64,000 bases of DNA from Streptomyces cyaneogriseus subsp. noncyanogenus (GCF_000931445.1 NZ_CP010849.1:6448001-6512000); one strand, 5' to 3'; counted from the stretch's first letter, positions 28,211 to 36,737 are shown. Made by a program: numbers and translations. The notes: a model not told the origin generated them from the sequence alone.

Positions 28211-29251
28211 ATGGACTTCGGACTCGTTCTCCAGACCGATCCGCCCGCCGCCCGGGTCGTCAGCCTGATGAAGCGCGCCGAGCGCAACGGCTTCACCCAC
28301 GGCTGGACCTTCGACTCCGCCGTGCTGTGGCAGGAGCCGTTCGTGATCCACAGCCAGATCCTCGCGAACACCACGCGGCTGAAGGTCGGCCCGATGGTGA
28401 CCAATCCGGCAACCCGCACCCTGGAGGTCACCGCCTCCACCTTCGCCACCCTCAACGACATGTTCGGCAACCGCACCATCTGCGGCATCGGACGCGGCGA
28501 CTCCGCGATGCGGGTCGCCGGCCGCAACCCCACCACGCTGGTCCGCCTAGGCGAGGCGATCAGGGTCATCCGCGCCCTCGCCCGCGGGGAGGCGGCCGAC
28601 CTCGGGGACGGCACGGAGGTGAGGCTCCCGTGGGTCGGGCCGGGCGCCGAACTGCCGGTGTGGACGGCCGCGTACGGTCCCAGGGCGCTGAAGCTGACCG
28701 GCGAGGAGGCCGACGGATTCATCCTCCAGCTCGCCGACCTCTACCTGACCGAGTACATGGTCCGGGCGGTCCGGGACGCGGCGGCCGCGGCCGGCCGGGA
28801 CCCGGCCGAGGTGACCGTCTGCGTCGCCGCCCCCGCCTACGTCACCGCCGACGACTCGCCCGGCGCCCTCGCCCACGCCCGCGAACAGTGCCGCTGGTTC
28901 GGCGGCATGGTCGGCAACCACGTCGCCGACCTCGTCGCCCGGTACGGCGCGGACGGCGACGTCGTACCCCGGGAGCTCACCGACTACGTCCGGACGCGGC
29001 AGGGGTACGACTACGCCCACCACGGGCGCAGCGGCAACCCGGACACCCGGTTCGTGCCGGACGAGATCGTCGACCGGTTCTGCCTGATCGGGCCGGCCGA
29101 GCGGCACGTCGAGAAGCTGAACGCGCTGCGCGCGCTCGGTGTCGACCAGTTCGCCCTCTACGCCATGCACGACGCGCGGGAAGCCGTGATCGACGCGTAC
29201 GGGTCGCAGGTGATCCCCGCCGTCCGGGACCGCGGCTCCGCACGGCGCTGA
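28211..29251 (+). CDS. F420-dependent LLM-class oxidoreductase (TIGR03842-like)
   Basis: The ATG at 28211 begins MDFGLVLQTDPPAARVVSLM and gives 346 residues. The luciferase-like TIM-barrel pattern is clear: RLKVGPMVTNPATRTLEVTA, FGNRTICGIGRGDSAMRVAG, VWTAAYGPRALKLTGEEADG and a C-terminal LRALGVDQFALYAMHD. I remember this family as TIGR03842, whose gene usually follows dihydropyrimidinase; the reaction is unknown to me but a pyrimidine catabolic role is suspected. Here it is separated from hydA by 4.7 kb, and a stub of a second copy sits at the expected place. RBS: GAGGATCG. Confidence 0.87.
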   Translation: MDFGLVLQTDPPAARVVSLMKRAERNGFTHGWTFDSAVLWQEPFVIHSQILANTTRLKVGPMVTNPATRTLEVTASTFATLNDMFGNRTICGIGRGDSAMRVAGRNPTTLVRLGEAIRVIRALARGEAADLGDGTEVRLPWVGPGAELPVWTAAYGPRALKLTGEEADGFILQLADLYLTEYMVRAVRDAAAAAGRDPAEVTVCVAAPAYVTADDSPGALAHAREQCRWFGGMVGNHVADLVARYGADGDVVPRELTDYVRTRQGYDYAHHGRSGNPDTRFVPDEIVDRFCLIGPAERHVEKLNALRALGVDQFALYAMHDAREAVIDAYGSQVIPAVRDRGSARR

Positions 29252-29260
29252 GCCGCCGCG

Positions 29261-29303
29261 CCGCCGGACGGTCCCGCCGGGGCCGGGGACGGACGTCCGG
29301 CGG
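29261..29303. terminator. Bidirectional terminator candidate
   Basis: CCGCCGGACG (29261-29270) and CGTCCGGCGG (29294-29303) form a perfect 10-bp stem between two convergent genes that end at 29251 and 29306. The location suggests that it stops transcription from both sides. Confidence 0.5.
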
Positions 29304-29305
29304 GG

Positions 29306-29986
29306 TCAGCCCCGCCGGGTCTCCTCCAGCGCGGCGACCGCTTCCTTCGCGGCCCGGATCGCGCCCTTGTTGATCTCGTCCGTACCGGGCGCCCTGCGCG
29401 TCTCGAAGTCGCTGCCGTTGTACGTGACGACCACCAGCGCGTTCGACGCGCGGACGACCACCGTGCCCTCGCGGGTCTCCTGCCCGTCCTCGGTGACCAG
29501 CTCCACCACCGAGTACGCCCCGTCGCCCAGGCCGGGGACCGCGCCACCGCCGGCGTCGTCCCGGACGCGCTCCTCGTACGACGCCCGCGCGGCGCCCTCG
29601 GACCGCATGATCTCGAAGGACACGTCGAGCCAGCGGTAGTCGTATTCCTGGAGCGCGTTCCACGAGCAGGTGCGGCGCTCCCGGGTGTCCGTGGACGGTA
29701 TCTCCTTGCCCGCCTTCTTCGCCCCCGGGACGAGCGAGGTGATGGTGGTCGCGGCCAGAGCGGCGCACGGCGCGGGAGCGGACTCGTACGTCCTAGGCGC
29801 CGCCTGCGTGGAGGGGGCCGAGGGGGCGGACGGGGACGCCTGGGCGCCGGTCTCGGCGGCGGCCTGGCGGCCGGCGGCGGGGGTCGTGGCGGCCGGGCCG
29901 GACGACAGTGCCCAGCCGGCCGTGGCGAGCACGGCGACCGGGGCCAGGCGCGCGGCCAGGGCGAGAGGCAGGGGGAGAGAACGCAC
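29306..29986 (-). CDS. Exported protein of unknown function (DUF3558-like?)
   Basis: The GTG at 29986 gives 226 residues with a basic N-terminus and hydrophobic stretch (LALAARLAPVAVLATAGWAL), then a Pro/Ala/Ser-rich linker, so the protein is exported or membrane-anchored. No Cys lipobox follows the hydrophobic stretch. The folded part has APCAALAATTITSLVPGAK, a second Cys in RRTCSWNA that could pair with the first, then GLGDGAYSVVEL and ASNALVVVTYNG. The pattern recalls Streptomyces DUF3558-type extracytoplasmic domains, but I am not sure. It lies alone between a terminator and lplA. Confidence 0.65.
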   Translation of the reverse strand: MRSLPLPLALAARLAPVAVLATAGWALSSGPAATTPAAGRQAAAETGAQASPSAPSAPSTQAAPRTYESAPAPCAALAATTITSLVPGAKKAGKEIPSTDTRERRTCSWNALQEYDYRWLDVSFEIMRSEGAARASYEERVRDDAGGGAVPGLGDGAYSVVELVTEDGQETREGTVVVRASNALVVVTYNGSDFETRRAPGTDEINKGAIRAAKEAVAALEETRRG

Positions 29987-30174
29987 GGCGCACTTCTCTT
30001 GGGACGGTGCGGAGGCTGTCCGCACTGCGGACGGGGACGACAGTCTCACACGAGTCCCCGCGGGGCGGAAGTGCCCCCTCGCCGTGTGCCGGCGCCGTGA
30101 CAACGGGCCCCTGGTACGGGCCTGCCCCGCCCCGCGGACGGGCGGGGCAGGGGGCGGCCGGGCCCGCTCCGGGC

Positions 30175-31239
30175 TCAGGGCACCCGGGCCGTCCACGCGG
30201 GCGACGAGAACTTGGCGCGCGCCAGCTCCCGGGCCCGGGACAGCTCCTCGTCCGTCACCTTGCCCCGGGCCAGCCCGTACCGGCCGCGGAAGGAGTCGAT
30301 CATCCGCTCGATGACGGCCTCGCGGGGCAGCCCGGTCTGCCGGCGCAGCGGATCCACCCGCTTCTTCGCGCTCTTGACGCCCTTGTCGGACAGCTTCTCG
30401 CGGCCGATGCGCAGCACGTCCAGCATCTTGTCGGCGTCGATGTCGTACGACATCGTCACGTGGTGCAGCACGGCACCGGGGCCGCCGTCCGGCCCCACGA
30501 TCCGCTTCTGCGCGGCCCCCGCGATCTTGCCCTGGTCGGTGGCGATGTCGTTCAGCGGCTGGTACCAGGCCCGGATCCCCATGTCGCCGAGCGCGCCCAG
30601 CACCCAGTCGTCGAGGTAGGCGTAGCTGTCCTGGAACGACAGGCCCTGCACCAGCGCCCCGGGCACGGAGAGCGAGTACGTGATCGTGTTGCCGGGTTCC
30701 ACGAACATCGCGCCGCCGCCGGAGATCCGGCGGACGACCTCCACGCCGTGGCGTGCGGCGCCCTCGGCGTCGACCTCGTTGCGCAGCGACTGGAAGCTGC
30801 CGATGATCACGGCGGGGGCGCCCCACTCCCACACGCGCAGCGTCGGCGGTCGCCGCCCCGCCGCGACCTCGCCGGTCAGGACCTCGTCCAGCGCCATGTG
30901 CAGGGCCGGGGACTGGGGGCCCTCGTGGATGAGCTGCCAGTCGTAGTCCGTCCAGTCCGTGGCGTGCGCCAGGGCGCGGCGCACGGCGATGCCGACGCCC
31001 TCCGAGGTCAGCCCGTACATCACGGTCCCCTCGGGGAGCGCCGCGTCGATCCGGGCGGCCAGGGCGGCAGCGTCGGTGTCCGCCGGGGCGCCCTCCAGGG
31101 CGCGGTTCACGGCGTCGAGCGCCTCGTCCGGTTCGAGGAAGAAATCGCCCGCCACGCGCACGTGGCGCAGCACACCGTCCTCGGCCTCCACGTCCACGAC
31201 GACCAGCTTGCCGCCGGGGACCTTGTACTCACCGTGCAC
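30175..31239 (-). CDS. lplA: Lipoate-protein ligase family protein
   Basis: The GTG at 31239 (VHGEYKVPGGKLVVVD) is preferred because homologues as I remember them start there; the upstream extension is Arg-rich filler. The 354-residue protein has an N-terminal accessory domain (about 1-75), then the biotin/lipoate ligase fold. Visible are WEWGAPAVIIGSFQSLRNEV, RRISGGGAMF (conserved RR-x-SGGG), NTITYSLSVP and the lysine motif DQGKIAGAAQKR. It attaches scavenged lipoate to 2-oxoacid dehydrogenases or glycine cleavage H protein. It is not obviously linked to its neighbours. Confidence 0.9.
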   Translation of the reverse strand: MHGEYKVPGGKLVVVDVEAEDGVLRHVRVAGDFFLEPDEALDAVNRALEGAPADTDAAALAARIDAALPEGTVMYGLTSEGVGIAVRRALAHATDWTDYDWQLIHEGPQSPALHMALDEVLTGEVAAGRRPPTLRVWEWGAPAVIIGSFQSLRNEVDAEGAARHGVEVVRRISGGGAMFVEPGNTITYSLSVPGALVQGLSFQDSYAYLDDWVLGALGDMGIRAWYQPLNDIATDQGKIAGAAQKRIVGPDGGPGAVLHHVTMSYDIDADKMLDVLRIGREKLSDKGVKSAKKRVDPLRRQTGLPREAVIERMIDSFRGRYGLARGKVTDEELSRARELARAKFSSPAWTARVP

Positions 31240-31385
31240 CCGACCGTCTCTCCGTTCCCAGTCCCGCGTCCGACCGCGCCACCGCGTTCGCCGCGTCCGT
31301 CGTCGGCCGACCTCTCCTCGGCGGCCGGCACCGTCACCGATCAACGCCGGACCAGGGCGGATGATTCCCGACATGTCGCTCGCGG

Positions 31386-31473
31386 GCGGGTCGCCGTCGG
31401 CCCTTCGCCGCGAGGCCGGGTCTCCACTGGCTTTCGCCGCGAGGGCGGGTCACCACTGGCCCTTGGCCACGAG
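31386..31473. repeat. Three imperfect 29-30-bp tandem copies at the end of the caspase gene
   Basis: Units at 31386-31414, 31415-31443 and 31444-31473 align with each other. The last unit contains the final codons and stop of the caspase-like gene (LVAKGQW-stop), so the two other copies are downstream echoes of its 3' end. Confidence 0.65.
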
Positions 31474-33222
31474 ATAGGCGAGGCCGATGAGCCCGGCCAG
31501 GGTCAGGGCCGGGACCGCCAGCATCTTCGCCGTCGCGGTCAGGGCGTTGGCGGCCCCCGCCGACCGGGCGGTGTGGCGCTCGGCCCGCGCGCGCAGTTCG
31601 TGCCGGGCGACCGCGCCGAGGACCAGGGCCGCCGCCGCGGTGACCAGGCAGACGACGAGGGGCGGGACCATCCCGACGGCCTCCACATGGGTCTGGAGCT
31701 CGCTTCCGGGCCCCGCGGTGATCCGGTCCTTCACGGCCTCCACCGCCCGCACCGCGGCCATGACGAGCGTGATGACCGAGGCGACGGCGGTGCCCAGCGC
31801 GGCGGCGGCGAGGGCGGGGGAGAGGGCGGACCCGCGCCGGGGAGGCGGCGGAGGGGGCGGAGGCGGGGGCGGCCCGGGGCCGACCCGGACGTCGCGCGGC
31901 GGCGGCTCGTGGCCGAGCGGCGGGGACTCGCGACCGCCTGCGACGGGGGGCGTCTCCTCGCGCTCCGGCACCACCACCGCCTGGACATGGATCACCGCGT
32001 CCGCGGCGACCCCCTTCAGCACGATGTCACCGCTCAGACGCCCCTCGACCGACGGCTCCACGGAGACGTCCAGACCGTCCGCCGACTCCTCGACCCGCAG
32101 CCAGCCGTGTGTGGCGTGGGCCACGCAGCAGCGGGCCAGGGGCGGGCCGGCCAGGGCCACGGTCCGGTGCTGCGGAACCGAGTTCCGGGGCAGCGGGCCG
32201 AAGTCCAGACGGGCCGGGGAGGGCTGGAGGCGGACCTCGCGCAGGGCGCCGCTCGCCTCGTCCGCGATCTGCCGGATGTCGTTGCGCGCGACCTCCTCCA
32301 GAGCCTGACGCGCCCCTTCGGCGATGGGGAGGGACTCGTTCCGCAGCCGGGAGCGCAGCTCGGCGACGGCGCCCAGCCGGGCGAAGGCGTTCCTGCTGCC
32401 GAGCGCGCTCCTGACGGAGGGCGGCAGATCGACGGGAACGATCCTGATCCGCCGGTGCTTGCTGTACGCCAGATGGAGATCCCCCTGCATCTCGACGGTC
32501 CTGCTCGGCGTCTGGTTCGGGTTCTGCTCCCGTACGTGGTCGAAGACGTAGTCGTACAGGTCGTCCAGGGAGACCACGCCGTCGAGGTCGAGATCGGCCT
32601 CGCCCGTCCTCAGGCCCTCCACCACCGCGTGGGTGAACACCGACGGCCGGGGCTGCGCGTTCTCGGCGAGATCGGGGCCCTCGAAGGCGTACTCCATGGA
32701 GTTGGACGCCGTGATGACCGCCCAGCCGCGTCCGCTGGGCGGCTTCTCGGCGGTGAAGGACTCCAGGACGTCCACGTCCCCGGAGGCGCGCACGGAGGAC
32801 GATCCCTTGGAGAAGGCACCGCCGTAGCAGCAGTCGAGGAAGAGCACGGTGCTGCCGGCCCGGGTGCGCGCCATGCAGCCTCGGACGAACTGGGCGGGGA
32901 CCGCCGTGGCGTCCAGGAGCCGGGGCTCGGTGTCGCTGGCGGCGAAGTACAGCTCACCGGACTCGCTCTTGAGCCCGTGGCAGGAGAAGTGCACCACCAG
33001 CGTGTCGTCGCGCCGGCGGTCGTTGAAGAAGCCCTGGATACGGCGGCGGATGACGTGGGCCGGTTCGTTGCGCGCCACCTCGACCTCGAAGTCGCCGATC
33101 TCCGGATCGTGCAGGACCTCGGCGAGGGAGGTGGCGTCCTGCGCCGGCGCCCGCAGCTTCTTCAGCCCCGGATCGTCATAGCGGTCGTTGGCGATGATCA
33201 GCGCATGCCGTGCGCCGCTCAT
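31450..33222 (-). CDS. Membrane-anchored caspase-like (C14) protease with Ig-like domain
   Basis: The ATG at 33222 (MSGARHALIIANDRYDD) overlaps the EACC1 gene stop as ATGA. The 590-residue protein has a caspase/metacaspase domain at about 1-255: catalytic His82 in VVHFSCHGL and Cys132 in FLDCCYGGAFS. A DLDLDGVVSLDDLYDYVF segment precedes the domain end. A helical region (about 270-330) and a beta-sandwich of the ASH/Ig type (about 333-420, LDFGPLPRNS then GDIVLKGVAADAVIHVQAVV) follow. A polyproline linker (450-461) leads to three membrane helices at about 467-496, 518-540 and 567-586. Caspase-like effectors in multicellular bacteria are tied to conflict and cell-death systems. The upstream EACC1 partner supports that role here. 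Confidence 0.88.
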   Translation of the reverse strand: MSGARHALIIANDRYDDPGLKKLRAPAQDATSLAEVLHDPEIGDFEVEVARNEPAHVIRRRIQGFFNDRRRDDTLVVHFSCHGLKSESGELYFAASDTEPRLLDATAVPAQFVRGCMARTRAGSTVLFLDCCYGGAFSKGSSSVRASGDVDVLESFTAEKPPSGRGWAVITASNSMEYAFEGPDLAENAQPRPSVFTHAVVEGLRTGEADLDLDGVVSLDDLYDYVFDHVREQNPNQTPSRTVEMQGDLHLAYSKHRRIRIVPVDLPPSVRSALGSRNAFARLGAVAELRSRLRNESLPIAEGARQALEEVARNDIRQIADEASGALREVRLQPSPARLDFGPLPRNSVPQHRTVALAGPPLARCCVAHATHGWLRVEESADGLDVSVEPSVEGRLSGDIVLKGVAADAVIHVQAVVVPEREETPPVAGGRESPPLGHEPPPRDVRVGPGPPPPPPPPPPPRRGSALSPALAAAALGTAVASVITLVMAAVRAVEAVKDRITAGPGSELQTHVEAVGMVPPLVVCLVTAAAALVLGAVARHELRARAERHTARSAGAANALTATAKMLAVPALTLAGLIGLAYLVAKGQW

Positions 33223-33617
33223 GGCGGGGCTCCGGCCGTGGAGTGCCTGCGCACGAACAGGTCGAAGGCTTCGGTGACCTGCTCGTCCGTGGCCTGTGAG
33301 ATCTCCAGCGTGTCGTCGCCCAGCGTCAGACGCAGCGACGGGCGCGCGTCCTGGCACCGGCCCAGCCAGGAGCGGATGACGGTCACCACCTGGCCGAGGG
33401 CGGTGGCCGAGCTGCCCAGGCCCACCAGCAGGGAGCCGATCTGGGCGACGTCGACGGCCCGCGCGCCCGGCGGAAGGTCCCCACCGGGGACGGCCGAGAC
33501 CTCCTCCACGTCCGCGGCGAGCAATTCCTCCCGCAGATAGGCGGTGCGCTCCGCCACGCGTTCGGCTTCCGCTCCCTCCTCGGAGAGGAGGATCAGCAAC
33601 GTGTTGTCGTTCTCCAC
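33219..33617 (-). CDS. EACC1 (effector-associated constant component 1) family protein
   Basis: The GTG at 33617 (VENDNTLLILLSEEGAEAER) gives 132 residues. The layout is that of EACC1: a short beta-alpha start with YLREELLAADVEEVS, a glycine-rich hydrophobic helix (IGSLLVGLGSSATALGQVVT), a basic helix IRSWLGRC, and strands LRLTLGDDTLEIS followed by TDEQVTEAFDLFVRRHS. EACC1 is known from comparative genomics as a constant companion of effectors such as caspase- or trypsin-like proteases in NTP-dependent conflict systems. Here it is translationally coupled to the caspase gene. No STAND or MoxR-type NTPase is adjacent. Confidence 0.8.
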   Translation of the reverse strand: MENDNTLLILLSEEGAEAERVAERTAYLREELLAADVEEVSAVPGGDLPPGARAVDVAQIGSLLVGLGSSATALGQVVTVIRSWLGRCQDARPSLRLTLGDDTLEISQATDEQVTEAFDLFVRRHSTAGAPP

Positions 33618-33766
33618 CGGCTCAGCCCCTTCGATGGTGCCAGGGGCGGCGCGGAGCGGATCGTGGGCGGCTCCACGTCGGCTGCTCCCAGTCTCCGCCT
33701 CCCCGCGGCGAGGTGGCAACCGCCCGCCCCGGATACCGGCCCGGTGTGCCGCCCGCCGGTTCGGAG

Positions 33767-33832
33767 AGGACCGCCCGCCGACACGTGAAGGACCGCCCGC
33801 CGACACGGGAAGGACCGTCCGCCGGCACGGGA
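33767..33832 (+). repeat. 22-bp tandem repeat, three copies
   Basis: Copies at 33767-33788, 33789-33810 and 33811-33832 differ at one to three bases (core GGACCGCCCGCCGACACG). They fill the space between the xylanase terminator and the EACC1 gene start. An earlier GTGCCGCCCGCCGGT segment may be a degenerate copy. The repeat could be a slippage product or a regulator array for the EACC1-caspase operon. Confidence 0.75.
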
Positions 33833-33834
33833 AG

Positions 33835-33868
33835 GGCCTCCCGCGCGGGGTGTGCCGCGCGGGAGGCC
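33835..33868 (-). terminator. Strong terminator after GH10-CBM2 xylanase gene
   Basis: A perfect 14-bp stem (33835-33848 with 33855-33868) around the loop GGTGTG stands 20 bp after the xylanase stop on the minus strand. Confidence 0.8.
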
Positions 33869-33887
33869 GGTCGGCCGCGGGGAGGGG

Positions 33888-35255
33888 TCAGGAGGCCGTG
33901 CAGGCCCCGATGACCGGCGGGGTGCTGGTGCCGTTCTTCATCACGGTGAAGCCGAAGCTCGTCGAGGCCCCGGCGGCCAGGCTCCCGTTGCCGTTCGGCT
34001 TCATGGTCATCACGGTGCCGCTGCTGTCCCAGCTCGGCGTGCCGTTCCAGGTCGTGGAGATCTTCTGCGGCGGGGTCAGGGTGACCGTCACGCTCCAGGT
34101 GCTGATGGCGGAGGTGCCCGCGGTGATCGTGACCCTGCCGTTGAAGCGGTCGCTCCACTCCTCGGCCTTGGCGTAGGTGGCGGTGCAGGCGGCGCTGCCG
34201 CCACCGTCGCCACCGCCCGAGGAGCCGCCGAGGGCGGAGAGCACCGCCGTGTAGGCGGGCTTCTTGTTGTAGTTGGAGTCGAACAGCAGCGGCGTGCCGC
34301 TCGCCCGCCAGGAGTACTTGTCGGTGATGCCCCAGACGGTGATGCCGGTGCAGCGGGTGACGGCCAGGCACGCCTTCACCACGTTGCCGTAGCTGGTGGC
34401 CTGGGAGGTGCCGGAGCCCTCGATGTCCAGCTCGGTGATCTGGACCTCGACGCCGAGGTCGGCGAAGCGCTGGAGGTTCGCCTGGTAGTCGCTCGGGACC
34501 GGGGAGGCGCTGTTGAAGTGGGACTGGAAGCCCACGCAGTCGATGGGCACGCCGCGGGCCTTGAAGTCCTTGACCATGTTGTAGACGGCATTGCTCTTCG
34601 CGTTGATGCCGTCCGTGTTGTAGTCGTTGTAGCAGAGCTTGGCCGCCGGGTCCGCGGCGCGCGCGGTGCGGAACGCCTCCTCGATGAAGCCGTTGCCGAG
34701 CTTGTCCTGGAAGGGGGAGCTGCGGCGCGCGCCGCTGCTGCCGTCCTGGAACGCCTCGTTGACGACGTCCCATGAGTGGATCTTGCCCTTGTAGTGCCCC
34801 ATCACCTGGTTGATGTGGTTGTTCATCGCCGACCGGAGGTCCGTGGCGCTGAGGCCGCCGACCCAGCTCGGCAGCTGGGAGTGCCACACCAGGGTGTGGC
34901 CGCGGACCTTCATGCCGCGGCTCTGGGCGTGGCTGACGATCCGGTCGGCGGCGCTGAAGTTGAACGAGTTGCGGGTGGCCTCGACGGCGTCCCACTTCAT
35001 CTCGTTCTCCGGGGTGACCGAGTCGAACTCGGTGTTGAGCGTCGACACGTACTGCGCCTCGCCCAGGTGGTTCGCGGCGACGGCGGTGCCGAAGTAGCGG
35101 CCCTTGGCCGCCGCCGCGGAGGCGAGCGTCGTCGCGGCGTCGGCCGTCCCGGCCAGCGCGGTGACCCCGGTCAGGGCGAGCAGGCCCGCCAGGCCGGCGC
35201 CCAGGGCACGGCGAGCCCTGGGCGGAGACGTACGGCGTGTGCTGAGCATGAGCAT
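33888..35255 (-). CDS. Secreted GH10 endo-1,4-beta-xylanase with CBM2
   Basis: The ATG at 35255 lies 6 bases from AAGGGG and gives 455 residues. The signal peptide (residues 1-40) has a twin-arginine-like RRTSPPRARR stretch and ends TADA. The GH10 domain (about 42-340) has acid/base Glu167 in SWDVVNEAF and nucleophile Glu275 in ITELDIEG. A Gly/Ser linker leads to a family 2 carbohydrate-binding module (about 357-455) with paired cysteines near its ends and aromatic residues for cellulose/xylan binding. It cuts xylan outside the cell. It is divergent from a second GH10 gene, and both promoters carry the CGAAA-N-TTTCG operator. Confidence 0.94.
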   Translation of the reverse strand: MLMLSTRRTSPPRARRALGAGLAGLLALTGVTALAGTADAATTLASAAAAKGRYFGTAVAANHLGEAQYVSTLNTEFDSVTPENEMKWDAVEATRNSFNFSAADRIVSHAQSRGMKVRGHTLVWHSQLPSWVGGLSATDLRSAMNNHINQVMGHYKGKIHSWDVVNEAFQDGSSGARRSSPFQDKLGNGFIEEAFRTARAADPAAKLCYNDYNTDGINAKSNAVYNMVKDFKARGVPIDCVGFQSHFNSASPVPSDYQANLQRFADLGVEVQITELDIEGSGTSQATSYGNVVKACLAVTRCTGITVWGITDKYSWRASGTPLLFDSNYNKKPAYTAVLSALGGSSGGGDGGGSAACTATYAKAEEWSDRFNGRVTITAGTSAISTWSVTVTLTPPQKISTTWNGTPSWDSSGTVMTMKPNGNGSLAAGASTSFGFTVMKNGTSTPPVIGACTAS

Positions 35256-35339
35256 GTCATCCCCTTCTGGGTGGCCTTCGCCCGGCGGCGAGGGCCCGGG
35301 AGTGGGAGGGCGGATGAACTTCTGGGACTCCTGCCGATA

Positions 35340-35405
35340 CCGAAAGTTTCGGCAAGATTTCCGAGCGGCTGCGCAGAACGTACGGCTCACCGATCGCAGG
35401 GTCAA
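35340..35405 (-). promoter_or_regulatory. Promoter and BxlR-type operator of GH10-CBM2 xylanase
   Basis: On the minus strand TTGACC (35400-35405), a 17-bp spacer and TACGTT (35377-35382) form a good promoter. A perfect CCGAAA-G-TTTCGG palindrome (35340-35352) lies 24 bp downstream of the -10, where a bound repressor would block elongation. Confidence 0.7.
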
Positions 35406-35465
35406 CTGGTTGAGCAGGAATCAATGGACGTCGTCCGGGGTGGGATCGCCGTGAGTGCCGTTCTG

Positions 35466-35543
35466 TTGACGCAGTGAGGGCACGCCCTTACGGTGGCGCA
35501 GCGCAACGCGGAGAAGGCTCCGAAACATTCGGAACGCGTTCCG
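35466..35543 (+). promoter_or_regulatory. Promoter and BxlR-type operator of second GH10 xylanase
   Basis: TTGACG (35466-35471), a 17-bp spacer and TACGGT (35489-35494) are followed 25 bp later by CCGAA-ACA-TTCGG (35520-35532). A second perfect palindrome, CGGAACGCGTTCCG (35530-35543), overlaps its end and may bind another regulator. Confidence 0.65.
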
Positions 35544-35585
35544 CTCCCATGGCTACCGCCGCCAGACATCAAGGAGTGTCCGCTC

Positions 35586-36674
35586 GTGAAGGTGCTGCGC
35601 CTCGTCACGGCCGCCGCCGTGACGTCGACCCTCGCCCTGCTCCCCCTCGCCACCGCCGGCCCCGCGGCCGGAGCGGAGGCGTCCGCCGCCGCGCGGGACC
35701 GGCCGCTGCGGCAGCTCGCCGCCGACGACCGCCTGCGTGTGGGCACCGCCGTCGACACGACGGCCCTCGCGGAGGACGCCCCCTACCGGCGCATCGCCGG
35801 TTCGGAGTTCTCCTCCGTGACCCCCGAGAACGTCATGAAGTGGGAGGTGATCGAACCGCGGCGGGGCGAGTACGACTACGCCGAGGCCGACCGGCTCGTC
35901 CGGTTCGCCGAGCGGCACGGGCAGAAGGTCCGCGGCCATGTGCTGGTCTGGCACAGCCAGCTCCCGTCCTGGCTCACCGAAGGCGACTTCACCAAGGAGG
36001 AGCTGCGCGAGATCCTGCGCCGGCACGTCACCGACACCGTGCGCCACTTCAAGGGCCGGATCTGGCACTGGGACGTGGTCAACGAGGCGTTCAACGAGGA
36101 CGGGACGCTGCGGGACAGCATCTGGCTGCGCGAGCTGGGCCCCGGCTACATCGCCGACGCCTTCCGCTGGGCCCACGAGGCGGACCCGCGCGCCAAGCTC
36201 TTCTACAACGACTACAACATCGAGTGGGCCGGCCCCAAGAGCGACGCCGTACTCGATCTGGTGCGCACCCTGCGCGCCGAGGGCGTGCCCGTCGACGGGG
36301 TCGGCTTCCAGGGGCACCTCGGCATCCAGTACGGCCTGCCCGGCGGCGTGGCCGCCAACTTCCAGCGCTTCGACGCGCTGGGGGTGCAGACCGCCGTGAC
36401 GGAGGCGGACGTACGCATGGTCATGCCGGCCGACGACGAGAAGCTGCGCACGCAGGCCGAGGGGTACCGGCTGCTCCTCGACGCCTGCCTGCGCGCCCGG
36501 CACTGCGTCTCGTTCACCGTGTGGGGCTTCACCGACAAGTACTCCTGGGTGCCCGACACGTTCGAGGGGGAGGGTGCCGCCAACATCCTCGACGAGACCT
36601 ACCGGCCGAAGCCGGCCTACCGGGCGCTCCAGGCCGCGCTGGCGGGCCGGGCCAGGCCCACGACGTCCGGCTGA
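35586..36674 (+). CDS. Secreted GH10 endo-1,4-beta-xylanase (single domain)
   Basis: The GTG at 35586 has AAGGAG about 10 bases upstream and gives 362 residues with an export signal (VLRLVTAAAVTSTLALLPLA, cleavage probably after AGPAAGA). The GH10 barrel shows MKWEVIEPRRGEYDY, the HGQKVRGHVLVWHSQLP block, acid/base Glu167 in HWDVVNEAF and nucleophile Glu273 in AVTEADVR. The latter replaces the usual TELD with TEAD but keeps the Glu. No carbohydrate-binding module is present. It probably attacks soluble or side-chain-bearing xylan, complementing the CBM2 enzyme. Divergent from that enzyme and closed by a strong terminator. Confidence 0.92.
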   Translation: MKVLRLVTAAAVTSTLALLPLATAGPAAGAEASAAARDRPLRQLAADDRLRVGTAVDTTALAEDAPYRRIAGSEFSSVTPENVMKWEVIEPRRGEYDYAEADRLVRFAERHGQKVRGHVLVWHSQLPSWLTEGDFTKEELREILRRHVTDTVRHFKGRIWHWDVVNEAFNEDGTLRDSIWLRELGPGYIADAFRWAHEADPRAKLFYNDYNIEWAGPKSDAVLDLVRTLRAEGVPVDGVGFQGHLGIQYGLPGGVAANFQRFDALGVQTAVTEADVRMVMPADDEKLRTQAEGYRLLLDACLRARHCVSFTVWGFTDKYSWVPDTFEGEGAANILDETYRPKPAYRALQAALAGRARPTTSG

Positions 36675-36706
36675 GACACCGGCGGACACCGCCGGGGGGA
36701 GCGGTG

Positions 36707-36737
36707 CCGGGCACCCGCGGACCCCGCGGGTGCCCGG
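36707..36737 (+). terminator. Strong terminator after second xylanase gene
   Basis: A perfect 14-bp stem (36707-36720 with 36724-36737) closes a 3-base loop 32 bp after the stop. The rest of the 36738-37157 gap has no gene or repeat that I can support. Confidence 0.75.

Noticed and set aside
33767..33832. CRISPR-like array
   Set aside because: Copies are directly adjacent with no unique spacers, and no cas genes are present.
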